Origin: Streptomyces venezuelae
GTDB taxonomy: Bacteria > Actinomycetota > Actinomycetes > Streptomycetales > Streptomycetaceae
Direction of reading: 5' to 3'
Assembly (NCBI RefSeq): GCF_008642375.1
Contig: NZ_CP029194.1
Coordinates: 3,038,001 to 3,102,000, forward strand
DNA length: 64,000 nucleotides
Under the pieces are notes generated by a model, which saw only the letters and a program-made list of their open reading frames with translations, was not told where the DNA came from and did not search any database. Made by a program: the position numbers and the translations under genes. This document shows, in pieces, positions 27,550 to 35,808 of the stretch. Every line of letters starts with the position of its first letter. Within the stretch, counting starts at the first letter, position 1.

Positions 27550-28569
27550 TCAGTGCCAGCCCTCCCGGTAGGCCGTCCAGTCCCCTTCCTCCGCGGCGAA
27601 GTCGACGTACAGCGCGACACCGAACCGCTGACGGTCGTGGTCCGTGCGCCCGAGGCCGAGTCGCGTGCCGCGGATCGCGGCGGCGACGGTCTCCGCGTTC
27701 TCGTGGTGGCCGAGGTCGTCCTCGTGGAAGAAGGGGAGCCCCATCAGCAGGTCGGTGGATTCGGGCGTCACCTCGAGGGCGAGGCTCGTCTGCTGGGCGA
27801 CGTAGCCGCCGTACAGGCCTTCCAGCGGCATCCAGGTGTCGTACGACATGACGGCGATCTGGTCCACGCGGCGGGCCACCTGCCCGAAGAACTCCTGCGA
27901 CCACCACTTCTCCTTGCCGGTGATCACGCTGTTCACCGAGTGGGCGGCGGGTACCGGGTCGATCTGGTGGGCGGCGACCGAGAGCGGCACCTTCCGGGCG
28001 CGGGTCAGCTCCCCCAGGTCGTCGAGGAGCGACAGGTAGTTCGCGTCGTCGGAGAGCAGCGGCTCCAGGTCGAAGTGGACCCCGTCGAAGCCGGCGTCCA
28101 GGATCTGCCGGGCCGAGGTGACCACGGCCGCCCGGGACCCGGCCTTGTCCAGGCGCAGTCCGTTCGACCCCTCGGTGACGAGGACGTCGCCCAGCCACGC
28201 CTGCACGCGTATGCCGGGCATCGTGCGGTGCACCGCGTCTATCAGCCACTTCGCCCGGGGGTACTTGGCCGCCGGCAGGGTGCCGTCGTGCCGCAGCGGT
28301 CCGGCGTGGACGTACAGGTCGCGGATGCCGGTGCCCTTGATCCGGGTCGCGAAGGCCGCGAGGTCGGCGTCCTTCTTCCGTCCGTCGACCCAGGCGTGGC
28401 CGAGCCAGATGGCGTCCTTGCCCCGGGTCCGCGCGTCCTCCCTGACGTCGCCCGTGAAGTTGAGGCGCAGCGCGACCGCTCCCGTGACCAGGGGCACGAC
28501 GAGCACCAGGACGAGCCCGAGGACGAACCAGCGTCCCCGCCTCCAGATGCCCTTCAACCGTCCGTTCAC
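27550..28569 (-). CDS. membrane-anchored glycoside-hydrolase-like TIM-barrel protein
   Basis: A 339-residue protein with one N-terminal signal anchor (about 16-36) and an outward-facing domain. AGFDGVHFDLEPLL resembles the DGxDxDxE core strand of GH18-like barrels, with glutamate in place. Other barrel-like strands are IRVQAWLGDVLV, VPLSVAAHQ, IAVMSYDTWMP and LLMGLPFFHE. It could act on cell-wall or surface glycans, but the first aspartates of the motif are partly substituted, so the true reaction is uncertain. It is divergent from the TPM-domain gene. Confidence 0.72.
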   Translation of the reverse strand: MNGRLKGIWRRGRWFVLGLVLVLVVPLVTGAVALRLNFTGDVREDARTRGKDAIWLGHAWVDGRKKDADLAAFATRIKGTGIRDLYVHAGPLRHDGTLPAAKYPRAKWLIDAVHRTMPGIRVQAWLGDVLVTEGSNGLRLDKAGSRAAVVTSARQILDAGFDGVHFDLEPLLSDDANYLSLLDDLGELTRARKVPLSVAAHQIDPVPAAHSVNSVITGKEKWWSQEFFGQVARRVDQIAVMSYDTWMPLEGLYGGYVAQQTSLALEVTPESTDLLMGLPFFHEDDLGHHENAETVAAAIRGTRLGLGRTDHDRQRFGVALYVDFAAEEGDWTAYREGWH

Positions 28570-28672
28570 GCGAGCCCCCCAAGAGCCGTCGTATCACTCA
28601 TGCCGCTGTTGCCACCGTAGAGGCGACCACAGACAGTGACGCCGGACGGCTTCGAACGGTTTCCGGATGGCA

Positions 28673-28731
28673 TCGGTCCGTTCGGCCCCGTCGGCCGGTC
28701 GGCCCTGTCGGTCCGTTCGGCCCCGTCGGCC
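28673..28731. repeat. 24-bp direct repeat pair
   Basis: Two perfect 24-bp copies starting TCGGTCCGTTCGGCCCCGTC (28673-28696 and 28708-28731), separated by 11 bp, lie in the divergent promoter region upstream of the TPM-domain gene. They could be paired binding sites or a slippage product. Confidence 0.75.
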
Positions 28732-28770
28732 CGGTCGCGGAGCTGCATAGCGGGACATAACCTCCCCTTT

Positions 28771-30888
28771 GTGACGCGAATAGCCACCCGAGCCCTTCTC
28801 GCGGTACTGGTGGCGGCGTGGTGGCTCCTCGTGCCCGCCGTTCACGGTGCCCACGCCGACGACCCCGTCGTCCTGTCCCGCGAGGGGCAGATCACCGACC
28901 GCGTGGGGGCACTCGGCGATCGCCGCGCCTCCGTGGTCCAGGCCCTCGACCGCCTCTACGACGACCGGCGCGTGCAGCTCTTCGTCGTGTACGTACGGGA
29001 CTTCTCCGGGAGCCCGGCGCAGAGCTGGGCCGACGCCACCGCGGAGCGCAACGGTCTCGGCGTCGAGGACCTGCTGCTCGCCGTCGCCACCCACGACCGG
29101 CAGTACGGCTACTCGGCCGACCCGGCCTCACGCTTCACCCAGGACCAGTTGGACGACGTGGCCAGGACCGCGATCGAACCGGCCCTGCGGCAGAACGACT
29201 GGGCGGGCGCCGCCATCGGCGCGGCCGACGGCTACGGCGCCGTCCTCGCCGGCCTGCCCGTCCCCGTTCCTGACATCACCCCCGGGCCCGCCGACCCCGG
29301 CGGCCCGGCCGACCAGGGCACCTCGGCCACCGATCTGGTCCTGCCGGTGGTGCTGGTCGGCGGCGCGGGTGCCGTGGCGGCCTACGCGTACACCAAGCGG
29401 CGCAAGCGGGCCGAGACCCGCACGACTCCGCAGGGCGGTCAGGGCTGGGGGCGGCCGAGGGAGCCCGCGCCGCCGTCCCTGGAGGAACTCGACGGGCAGG
29501 CGCGGCTGACGCTGGTCGCCACCGACGACGCGGTCCGCACCAGCAAGGAGGAGCTCGGCTTCGCGACCGCCCAGTTCGGCGAGGAGGCGGTCCGGCCCTT
29601 CACCGAGGCGGTCGCCTTCGCCAAGGAGCAGCTGACGGCTTCGTTCCGGCTGCGGCAGAAGCTCGACGACTCCTTTCCCGAGGACGACCAGACCCGCCGG
29701 GGCATGCTCGACGAGATCCTCCGGCGCTGCGGTGAGGCGGACGCCCGGCTCGACGCCGAGAGCGAGGCCTTCGACCGGCTCCGGGATCTGGAGCGGACCG
29801 CTCCCGAGGCGCTGGCCACGGTCGAGGCCGCCTTCCGCGAGCGGACCGGGCGCATGGGCCTGGCCGAGGCGGCGCTGACCGCGATGCGCGAGCGGTACGC
29901 GGACTCGGCCGCGGCCCCGGTCGCGGGCGACATCGAGCAGGCGAAGGACCGGCTCGTGTTCGCGACGACCCACATCAACCAGGCGCGCCAGCAGATCGAC
30001 GCGGGAGACAACGGCGGGGCCGCGGTGCACATCCGGGCGGCCGAGGGCGCGGTGGACCAGGCGGCCCGGCTCGTCGAGGCCGTGGACCGACGGGCGCAGG
30101 AGCTGGCCGAGGCGGTGGGCAAGCTGCCGGGCGCGCTGTCCGAGACGGACGCGGATCTCGCGGATGCCCGCGGCCTGTTGAAGGGCACCGCCGAAGGGGT
30201 CTCCACCGCCGACCTCCAGGGCCGGATCGCCCGGGCCGAGTCGGTGGTCGCCGAGGTGCGGCGCGGGGTGGAGGCCGGGCGGTACGACCCGATCGACGCG
30301 CTGCGCCGGGTCCAGGAGGCCGATGCGGCCCTCGACGAGTCGTTGGAGGGCGCACGCGAGCGCGAGTCGGGCACTCGGCGCGCCCGCGCGCTCCTCGATC
30401 AGGCGATGCTGACGGCCCGGTCGACGATCGGAGCGGCCGCCGACTACATCACCACGCATCGGGGCGCCGTGGGCTCCGAGGCCCGTACGCGCCTGGCCGA
30501 GGCCCAGCGCCACTGGGAGAAGGCGCGGGTCCTCGCCGGTGCCGAGGACCCGCAGGCCGCCCTCGCGGAGGCCCAGCGGGCGGACGCGCTGGCCCGGCGT
30601 GCGCAGGAGCTCGCCGAGCAGGACGTCCGGACGTATGGGAACCCGAACGGCCTGGGCGGTGTAACAGGGGTGGGAGGAAGTGGTGGCGGCGGGCTCGGCG
30701 GGGCCGTGCTCGGCGGCATCATCCTCGGCGGACTGTTCGGCGGGGGAAGGGGAGGCGGACATGGGGGCTTCGGTGGCGGTTCGGGGCGGGGTGGCGGGGG
30801 TTTCGGGGGCGGAGGTTTCGGCGGCGGGCCCGGCAGCTTCGGCGGCAGCGGCACGCGCGGCCGGCTGGGCGGAGGCGGCCGGTTCTGA
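28771..30888 (+). CDS. TPM-domain membrane protein with coiled coil and Gly-rich tail
   Basis: Starting at GTG 28771 the protein has 705 residues. The signal peptide ends AHA-D near residue 29. A TPM (Psb32/MOLO-1) domain spans about 40-165, including QLFVVYVRDF and GVEDLLLAVATHDRQYGYS. One transmembrane helix follows (about 190-208) with a KRRKR stop-transfer segment, then a long cytoplasmic alpha-helical coiled-coil region. The last 65 residues are almost all glycine with GGG and GFGG repeats. The PspA gene follows at once, in line with an envelope-stress membrane-repair role. The long upstream frame lacks a ribosome site and signal peptide. Confidence 0.83.
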   Translation: MTRIATRALLAVLVAAWWLLVPAVHGAHADDPVVLSREGQITDRVGALGDRRASVVQALDRLYDDRRVQLFVVYVRDFSGSPAQSWADATAERNGLGVEDLLLAVATHDRQYGYSADPASRFTQDQLDDVARTAIEPALRQNDWAGAAIGAADGYGAVLAGLPVPVPDITPGPADPGGPADQGTSATDLVLPVVLVGGAGAVAAYAYTKRRKRAETRTTPQGGQGWGRPREPAPPSLEELDGQARLTLVATDDAVRTSKEELGFATAQFGEEAVRPFTEAVAFAKEQLTASFRLRQKLDDSFPEDDQTRRGMLDEILRRCGEADARLDAESEAFDRLRDLERTAPEALATVEAAFRERTGRMGLAEAALTAMRERYADSAAAPVAGDIEQAKDRLVFATTHINQARQQIDAGDNGGAAVHIRAAEGAVDQAARLVEAVDRRAQELAEAVGKLPGALSETDADLADARGLLKGTAEGVSTADLQGRIARAESVVAEVRRGVEAGRYDPIDALRRVQEADAALDESLEGARERESGTRRARALLDQAMLTARSTIGAAADYITTHRGAVGSEARTRLAEAQRHWEKARVLAGAEDPQAALAEAQRADALARRAQELAEQDVRTYGNPNGLGGVTGVGGSGGGGLGGAVLGGIILGGLFGGGRGGGHGGFGGGSGRGGGGFGGGGFGGGPGSFGGSGTRGRLGGGGRF

Positions 30889-30950
30889 GGACCGCACGTT
30901 CCGCGTCCCGTTTTCTGTCCCTCTCTCTGTCCCTCTCAAGGAGAAGTGCC

Positions 30951-31658
30951 ATGAGCAAGCAGACCATTCTCGGCCGGGTCACCCAGCTGGCGAAGGCCAA
31001 CATCAACGCGCTGCTGGACCAGGCGGAGGATCCGCAGAAGATGCTGGACCAGCTGATCCGCGACTACTCGAGCAACATCTCGGAGGCCGAGGAGGCGGTG
31101 GCCGCGACGATCGGCAACCTCCGGCTGATGGAGCAGGACCACCAGGAGGACGTGGAGGCGGCGAAGGAGTGGGGCGGCAAGGCGCTGACCGCCAGCCGCA
31201 AGGGGGACGAGCTGCGGGCCGGCGGGCAGGCGGCGGAGGCGGACCGGTTCGACAATCTGGCGAAGGTGGCGCTGGGCCGGCAGCTCCAGTCGGAGAAGGA
31301 GGCGCGGACGGCGGAGCCGACGATCGCCTCGCAGACCGAGGTGGTGGACAAACTCAGGGCGGGTCTCGACCAGATGAAGGCCAAGCTCGGCGAGCTCCGG
31401 GCGAAGCGCGACGAACTGGTCGCGCGGGCCAAGTCGGCGCAGGCGCAGAACCGCATGATGGACGCGGTGAAGAGCATCGACGTCCTCGACCCGACGAGCG
31501 AGCTGAGCCGCTTCGAGGACAAGGTGCGCCGGGAGGAGGCGAAGGCGATGGGCAAGCAGGAGCTCGCCGCCTCCTCGCTGGACGCCCAGTTCGAGCAGCT
31601 GGACGCGCTCGGCGACAGCGCGGAGATCGAGGCCCGACTGGCCGCGCTCAAGGGCTGA
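30951..31658 (+). CDS. pspA: PspA/IM30 family membrane-stress protein
   Basis: Peripheral membrane protein of 235 residues, almost entirely alpha-helical. The N-terminal amphipathic helix is followed by NINALLDQAEDPQKMLDQLIRDY, a family hallmark, then a long coiled coil with alternating Lys/Glu/Ala. AAGG... ribosome site (AAGGAG) precedes ATG 30951. It oligomerises to stabilise or remodel the cytoplasmic membrane under stress. It lies 62 bp downstream of the TPM gene in the same direction, forming a likely two-gene unit. Confidence 0.93.
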   Translation: MSKQTILGRVTQLAKANINALLDQAEDPQKMLDQLIRDYSSNISEAEEAVAATIGNLRLMEQDHQEDVEAAKEWGGKALTASRKGDELRAGGQAAEADRFDNLAKVALGRQLQSEKEARTAEPTIASQTEVVDKLRAGLDQMKAKLGELRAKRDELVARAKSAQAQNRMMDAVKSIDVLDPTSELSRFEDKVRREEAKAMGKQELAASSLDAQFEQLDALGDSAEIEARLAALKG

Positions 31659-31681
31659 TCGGGCGTCTCCTCGCGCGCTGG

Positions 31682-34249
31682 TCAGAACATGCTGAGGAGC
31701 TGTTCCACCGTGGGTTCCCCCGCGTCGTCGCCGTCGGGCAGGGCCAGTTCGAACCAGACGGTCTTGCCGCGCGGGGTGCGGCGCGACCCCCAGGAGGAGC
31801 TGAGCAGCCCGACGAGCTGGAGGCCGCGGCCGCCCTCGTCGGTGTCCCGGGCCCGTCGGCGCCGGGGCTGGACCAGGCCCGCGTCCCAGACCTCGCAGAC
31901 GAGGGTGCGGTCGCGCAGCAGGCGCAGCCGTATCTCTCCCTCGCCGTAGCGGAGCGCGTTGGTGACGAGTTCGCTGACGAGGAGTTCGACGGTGTCGACG
32001 AGCGGTTCGAGGTCCCAGGCCTTCAGCTGGGCGCGGGCCAGTTCGCGGGCCCGGCCGACCGAGCGGGGTTCCCTGGGCAGCGACCAGTCGCCCACGGCCT
32101 CGCTGGGCAGGCCCTGGATCCTGGCCATGAGGAGGGCGATGTCGTCCTCGCCGTGTCCGGTGTCGAGGCTGTTCAGGACCCGGTCGCAGACGTCTTCGAG
32201 GGGGCGGGCGGGGTCGGTGAGGGCGCGTCGGAAGGCGCTGAGCCCCTCGTCCAGGGGGTGGTCGCGGGATTCGACGAGCCCGTCGGTGTAGAGGGCGAGG
32301 AGGGCGCCCTCGGGGAGTTCGACCTCGACCTCCTCGAAGGGTTCGCCGCCGACGCCGAGCGGCATCCCGGGAGGTACGTCGAGCAGCAGGGCCTCCTCGC
32401 CTGGTTCGACGAGCACGGGCGGGAGGTGGCCGGCGTTGGCGAAGGTGCAGCGTCGGGTGACCGGGTCGTAGACCGCGTAGACGCAGGTGGCGAGGTAGAC
32501 CTCGGAGAGTTCCGGGCCCCGGGACTTGTGCGTGCGGGACTGCTGGGTGCCGATGGGGGCGCCGAGGCCGCGGGCGATCTCGTCGAGGTGGGAGAGGACC
32601 TCGGCGGGTTCCAGGTCGAGCTGGGCGAGGGTGCGGACGGCGGTGCGCAGTTCGCCCATGGCGACGGCGGCGCGCAGGCCGCGGCCCATGACGTCCCCGA
32701 TGACGAGGGCGGTGCGGTGGCCGGGCAGTTCGATGACGTCGAACCAGTCGCCGCCGACCTCGGTGGCGGTGGTGCCGGGGAGGTAGCGGCAGGCGATGTC
32801 GAGTCCCGCGGCCTCGGGGTCGCCGGGCGGGAGCAGGCTGCGCTGGAGGATGAGGGCCCGCTCGTGTTCGCGGCGGTAGAGGCGGGCGTTGTCGATGCAG
32901 ACGGCGGCGCGGGCCGCGAGTTCGACGGCGAGGGCCCGGTCGCGCTCCCCGAAGGGCTCGCTGCCCTTCGCCCGGGAGAACTGGACGAGGCCGACGACGG
33001 TGTCGTGGGCGACCATCGGGACGACCAGGGTGGACTGGGCGAGTTCGCCCTCGGTGCCCGGCACCGTCCGGATCCGTCCCGTCCGCAGCGCACCGGCGCA
33101 CGGCGAGTTGAAGGGGTAGCGGTGGACGGCCCCGACCTCGATCGGTACGGGTCCGCAACAGCCGCCGCCGGCCCCGTGCCCCTCGTCGGTTCTGAGGGGG
33201 GTGTCGGCGACGGCGCTGGCGAAGGCGACCCTGCGGAGTTCGGCACTGCCCGCCCCGTAGCCGACGTCGTGGGAGCTGCCCCAGCGGCCCGGCGGTGCCT
33301 CGTCGCCGGTCAGCAGGCCCTGGTAGAGGTCGACGGAGGCGAGGTCGCAGAAGCCGGGAACGGCGACGTCGAGGAGTTCGCGGGCGGTGGCCTCCAGGTC
33401 GAGGGAGTTGCCGATGCGGGCACCGGCCTCGTTGAGGAGGGCGAGGTTGCGGCGGGCGCTGGCGGCCTCGCGGGCGGCGTTGTGGCGGCGGGTGACGTCG
33501 ATGCCGAGGCCGGCGACGCCGATCGGCCGGCCGGAGCCGCTGTGGACGCGGTAGAGGTTGATGGACCAGTGCCGGCGGTCCCGGGCGCCGGGGGCGGCGC
33601 CGACGATCTGGAGGTCGGTGACGGACTCCCCGGTCTCCAGGACCCGGCGGAGGGCGCCGGTCATCCGGTCGGCCTCGGAGCGGGCGAGGTAGTCGTGGAC
33701 GGTCCGGCCGCGGTGGTCGTCGGCCGAGCCGCCGAAGACGGTGGCGAAGCGCTGGTTGGCCCGCTTCACGGTGAGGTCGGTGCCGAAGAGGAGGAAGCCG
33801 AAGGGGGATTGGCCGAAAATCGCCTGGGAGGCCGCGAGGTCGGTCTCGATGCGGCGGAGTGCGCGCACGTCGACGACGATGCACAGCGCGGCCCGTTCAC
33901 CGGACTCGGTCTCGCTCGGCATGACGTACATCTCGGCGATGCCGTGGGGTTGCTCCTCGCCGGGCATCCGGAAGGGGACGAGGCCCGTCCATTCCTTGCC
34001 GTCGAGGATCTCCTTGACCCGTCGGTGCCCGCGCTCGCGCAGGTCGGCGGGCATGAAGGCCTCGACCGGGTCCTTGCCCCTGGCCTCCTCGGCGGTGACA
34101 CCGAAGAGGTCCACGGCTCGCCTGCTCCACTGCTCGACGAGGCCGTCGGGCCCGATCGAGAAGGATGCGACCCGGATGTAGTCATAGATGGAGCCGGGCG
34201 GGCTGCTCTGCCACACGAAGCCGCTCGCCGTCTCGGATATCTCGCTCAC
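31682..34249 (-). CDS. PAS-PAS-GAF-SpoIIE phosphatase with C-terminal HATPase domain
   Basis: Signalling protein of 855 residues without transmembrane segments. Order: PAS domain (about 20-130), second PAS (about 140-265), GAF (about 280-470), PP2C/SpoIIE phosphatase (about 490-700; GGDWFDVIELPG, GDVMGRG, GHGEDDIALL) and a C-terminal histidine-kinase-like ATPase (about 720-840; ELVTNALRYGEG). Metal-binding aspartates of the PP2C core are visible. Fusion of an anti-anti-sigma phosphatase with an RsbW-like kinase in one chain suggests internal partner switching. PAS/GAF input could sense redox state, light or small molecules. The small HATPase gene upstream may be its partner. Confidence 0.9.
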   Translation of the reverse strand: MSEISETASGFVWQSSPPGSIYDYIRVASFSIGPDGLVEQWSRRAVDLFGVTAEEARGKDPVEAFMPADLRERGHRRVKEILDGKEWTGLVPFRMPGEEQPHGIAEMYVMPSETESGERAALCIVVDVRALRRIETDLAASQAIFGQSPFGFLLFGTDLTVKRANQRFATVFGGSADDHRGRTVHDYLARSEADRMTGALRRVLETGESVTDLQIVGAAPGARDRRHWSINLYRVHSGSGRPIGVAGLGIDVTRRHNAAREAASARRNLALLNEAGARIGNSLDLEATARELLDVAVPGFCDLASVDLYQGLLTGDEAPPGRWGSSHDVGYGAGSAELRRVAFASAVADTPLRTDEGHGAGGGCCGPVPIEVGAVHRYPFNSPCAGALRTGRIRTVPGTEGELAQSTLVVPMVAHDTVVGLVQFSRAKGSEPFGERDRALAVELAARAAVCIDNARLYRREHERALILQRSLLPPGDPEAAGLDIACRYLPGTTATEVGGDWFDVIELPGHRTALVIGDVMGRGLRAAVAMGELRTAVRTLAQLDLEPAEVLSHLDEIARGLGAPIGTQQSRTHKSRGPELSEVYLATCVYAVYDPVTRRCTFANAGHLPPVLVEPGEEALLLDVPPGMPLGVGGEPFEEVEVELPEGALLALYTDGLVESRDHPLDEGLSAFRRALTDPARPLEDVCDRVLNSLDTGHGEDDIALLMARIQGLPSEAVGDWSLPREPRSVGRARELARAQLKAWDLEPLVDTVELLVSELVTNALRYGEGEIRLRLLRDRTLVCEVWDAGLVQPRRRRARDTDEGGRGLQLVGLLSSSWGSRRTPRGKTVWFELALPDGDDAGEPTVEQLLSMF

Positions 34250-34393
34250 GCGACCGTCCCCTCCAGCTCACCGCACCGGACCGGCCATGCCCGCAGTATT
34301 CAATACGGCAGGCCCCGACGGCACGACGTTCACGATCACAGGGTGGTCTCGTTCGCTTCGGGCCGAGTGCCGGTGATCGTTGTCCCACCCTGT

Positions 34394-34816
34394 TTACTCA
34401 CCAGGGAGAGCCAGCTCGAACCATACGGTTTTGCCCGTCCTTCCTTTACGGGTCCCCCAGCGCCGTGCGGAACAGGCCACCAGACCGAGTCCGCGGCCCC
34501 CCTCGTCCTCCGGTCCGGCGGGCCGCTCCGTCGGGGGATCCGGAAGTGGATCCGAAACCTCCACGAGCAGCGCGGAGTGCGGGGCGGGCTCGGCGCCGTC
34601 GAGGCGGGGGCGGACCAGGCGGACGCCGATCGGTCCGGAGGCGTACCGCAGGGAGTTGGTCACCAGCTCGCTGACCAGCAGGACGGTCACATCGCCGAGG
34701 GCCGCGTCGAGCTCCCAGGCCCGCAGGGTCTCGCGCACCGCGTGGCGGGCGGTGCGCACGGCATTGGCCTCTGCCGGGAAGGTCCACTCGGCACAGTCGC
34801 CGTCGGTGTCGATCAC
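34394..34816 (-). CDS. stand-alone HATPase (RsbW-like anti-sigma kinase)
   Basis: A 140-residue single-domain GHKL ATPase starting at a GTG codon. Motifs: the N box LLVSELVTNSLRYASG (about 51-66), then GGRGLGLVACSARRWG and GKTVWFELALPG near the end. These match the C-terminal domain of the SpoIIE protein downstream. Serine phosphorylation of an anti-anti-sigma factor is the usual role. No anti-anti-sigma or sigma gene is in this window. Confidence 0.85.
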   Translation of the reverse strand: MIDTDGDCAEWTFPAEANAVRTARHAVRETLRAWELDAALGDVTVLLVSELVTNSLRYASGPIGVRLVRPRLDGAEPAPHSALLVEVSDPLPDPPTERPAGPEDEGGRGLGLVACSARRWGTRKGRTGKTVWFELALPGE

Positions 34817-34959
34817 ACCCGATCACTTCCCCAGCCGTGCGTCAGCAGGAAGGCCCACGTCCCCTTCCAGGGGATCAATCAGGACATACCCGCTATTTGG
34901 TGCGGGATATCGTGTCGGGCGCAGCCATGGGCGCACGGTGGCACGAACGGCGTAGAGAC

Positions 34960-35433
34960 TCAGTCGCGCGCCCCGTCGGCGGGAGCCTCCGGGAGCCGCA
35001 GCGCGGCCTCGGCGACGGCCGGGCGGTCCTGGTCGAGCCAGTCGACCGAGTCCAGCTCGTGCCGGGAGAGCCAGCGCAGTTCGTCGTGGTCCTCCAGCGG
35101 GCGGGGCACACCGGAAAGCAGGCGGGCGGTCCACACCCGCAGGACGTATCCGGGCTTCAGCGGCCACTCGCCGGGGATGCGCTCGCCCGGTTCGGCCTCG
35201 ACACCGAGCTCCTCGCGCAACTCCCTGACCAGGGCCTCTTCAGGACTTTCGCCCGGTTCGAGCTTGCCGCCGGGGAGTTCCCAGCGGCCGGCGAGCTCGG
35301 CGGGGGCGCTACGGCGCGCGGCGAGCAGGCGCCCCCGGTCGTACACGGCCCCCGCGACGACGACCACGACACCGGGGTCGGTGCCGCGGTGGTGCTCCTG
35401 GGGCGCGGTGGGGTCGGTGCTGCGTTCCGTCAT
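34960..35433 (-). CDS. Nudix hydrolase (MutT-like)
   Basis: A 157-residue Nudix enzyme. The 23-residue Nudix box occupies 56-78 with all key residues (Gly56, Glu62, the REL-REEL-G-V catalytic helix). The overall architecture resembles MutT-type 8-oxo-dGTP/CTP pyrophosphatases, including AGRWELPGGK. ATG 35433 is chosen because upstream codons give no domain sequence. The exact nucleotide substrate is unknown. Confidence 0.88.
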   Translation of the reverse strand: MTERSTDPTAPQEHHRGTDPGVVVVVAGAVYDRGRLLAARRSAPAELAGRWELPGGKLEPGESPEEALVRELREELGVEAEPGERIPGEWPLKPGYVLRVWTARLLSGVPRPLEDHDELRWLSRHELDSVDWLDQDRPAVAEAALRLPEAPADGARD

Positions 35434-35473
35434 GGCCGCGAGCGTAGCCCGGGCCGGACGGCACGCGCCGGGC

Positions 35474-35653
35474 TCAGAGCGCCGGGGTGCCGATCCGCTC
35501 GACCCAGTAGAGCTGCTTGTGGCCGCGGTCGTCCAGGCTGTCCGCGATCTTCTGGGCCTCGTCCCTGGTCGCGTACCGCCCCACGCGGTAGCGGTTGCCG
35601 TTGTCGTCCTGCCGTATGACAAGCCAGGGAAGAACAGCGCCGCTGTCACTCAT
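35474..35653 (-). CDS. small SPOR-like protein
   Basis: A 59-residue protein with an excellent GGAGGG ribosome site before ATG 35653. The sequence (VIRQDDNGNRYRVGRYATRDEAQKIAD, then KQLYWVERIG) looks like a single SPOR-type RNP-fold repeat: a beta strand, the G-RYAT-DEA-K helix and a closing strand. No signal peptide, so it is cytosolic or a free module. It lies between the Nudix gene and the NCS1 permease gene, on the same strand. I recall small SPOR-domain proteins of this size in streptomycetes. Confidence 0.78.
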   Translation of the reverse strand: MSDSGAVLPWLVIRQDDNGNRYRVGRYATRDEAQKIADSLDDRGHKQLYWVERIGTPAL

Positions 35654-35808
35654 CAGGCTTCTCCCTCCGCCGGTCCGGCCGCTTCCAACGATCTCCGGGA
35701 AACCGCAATCCGCATATGCCGGAGCTTACGCCTGACCTTCACACAGCGGATATGTCTTTTCACAAAGAGATACGGATCGGCCGGTAACCGACGGAGGGAG
35801 GCCGAAGC

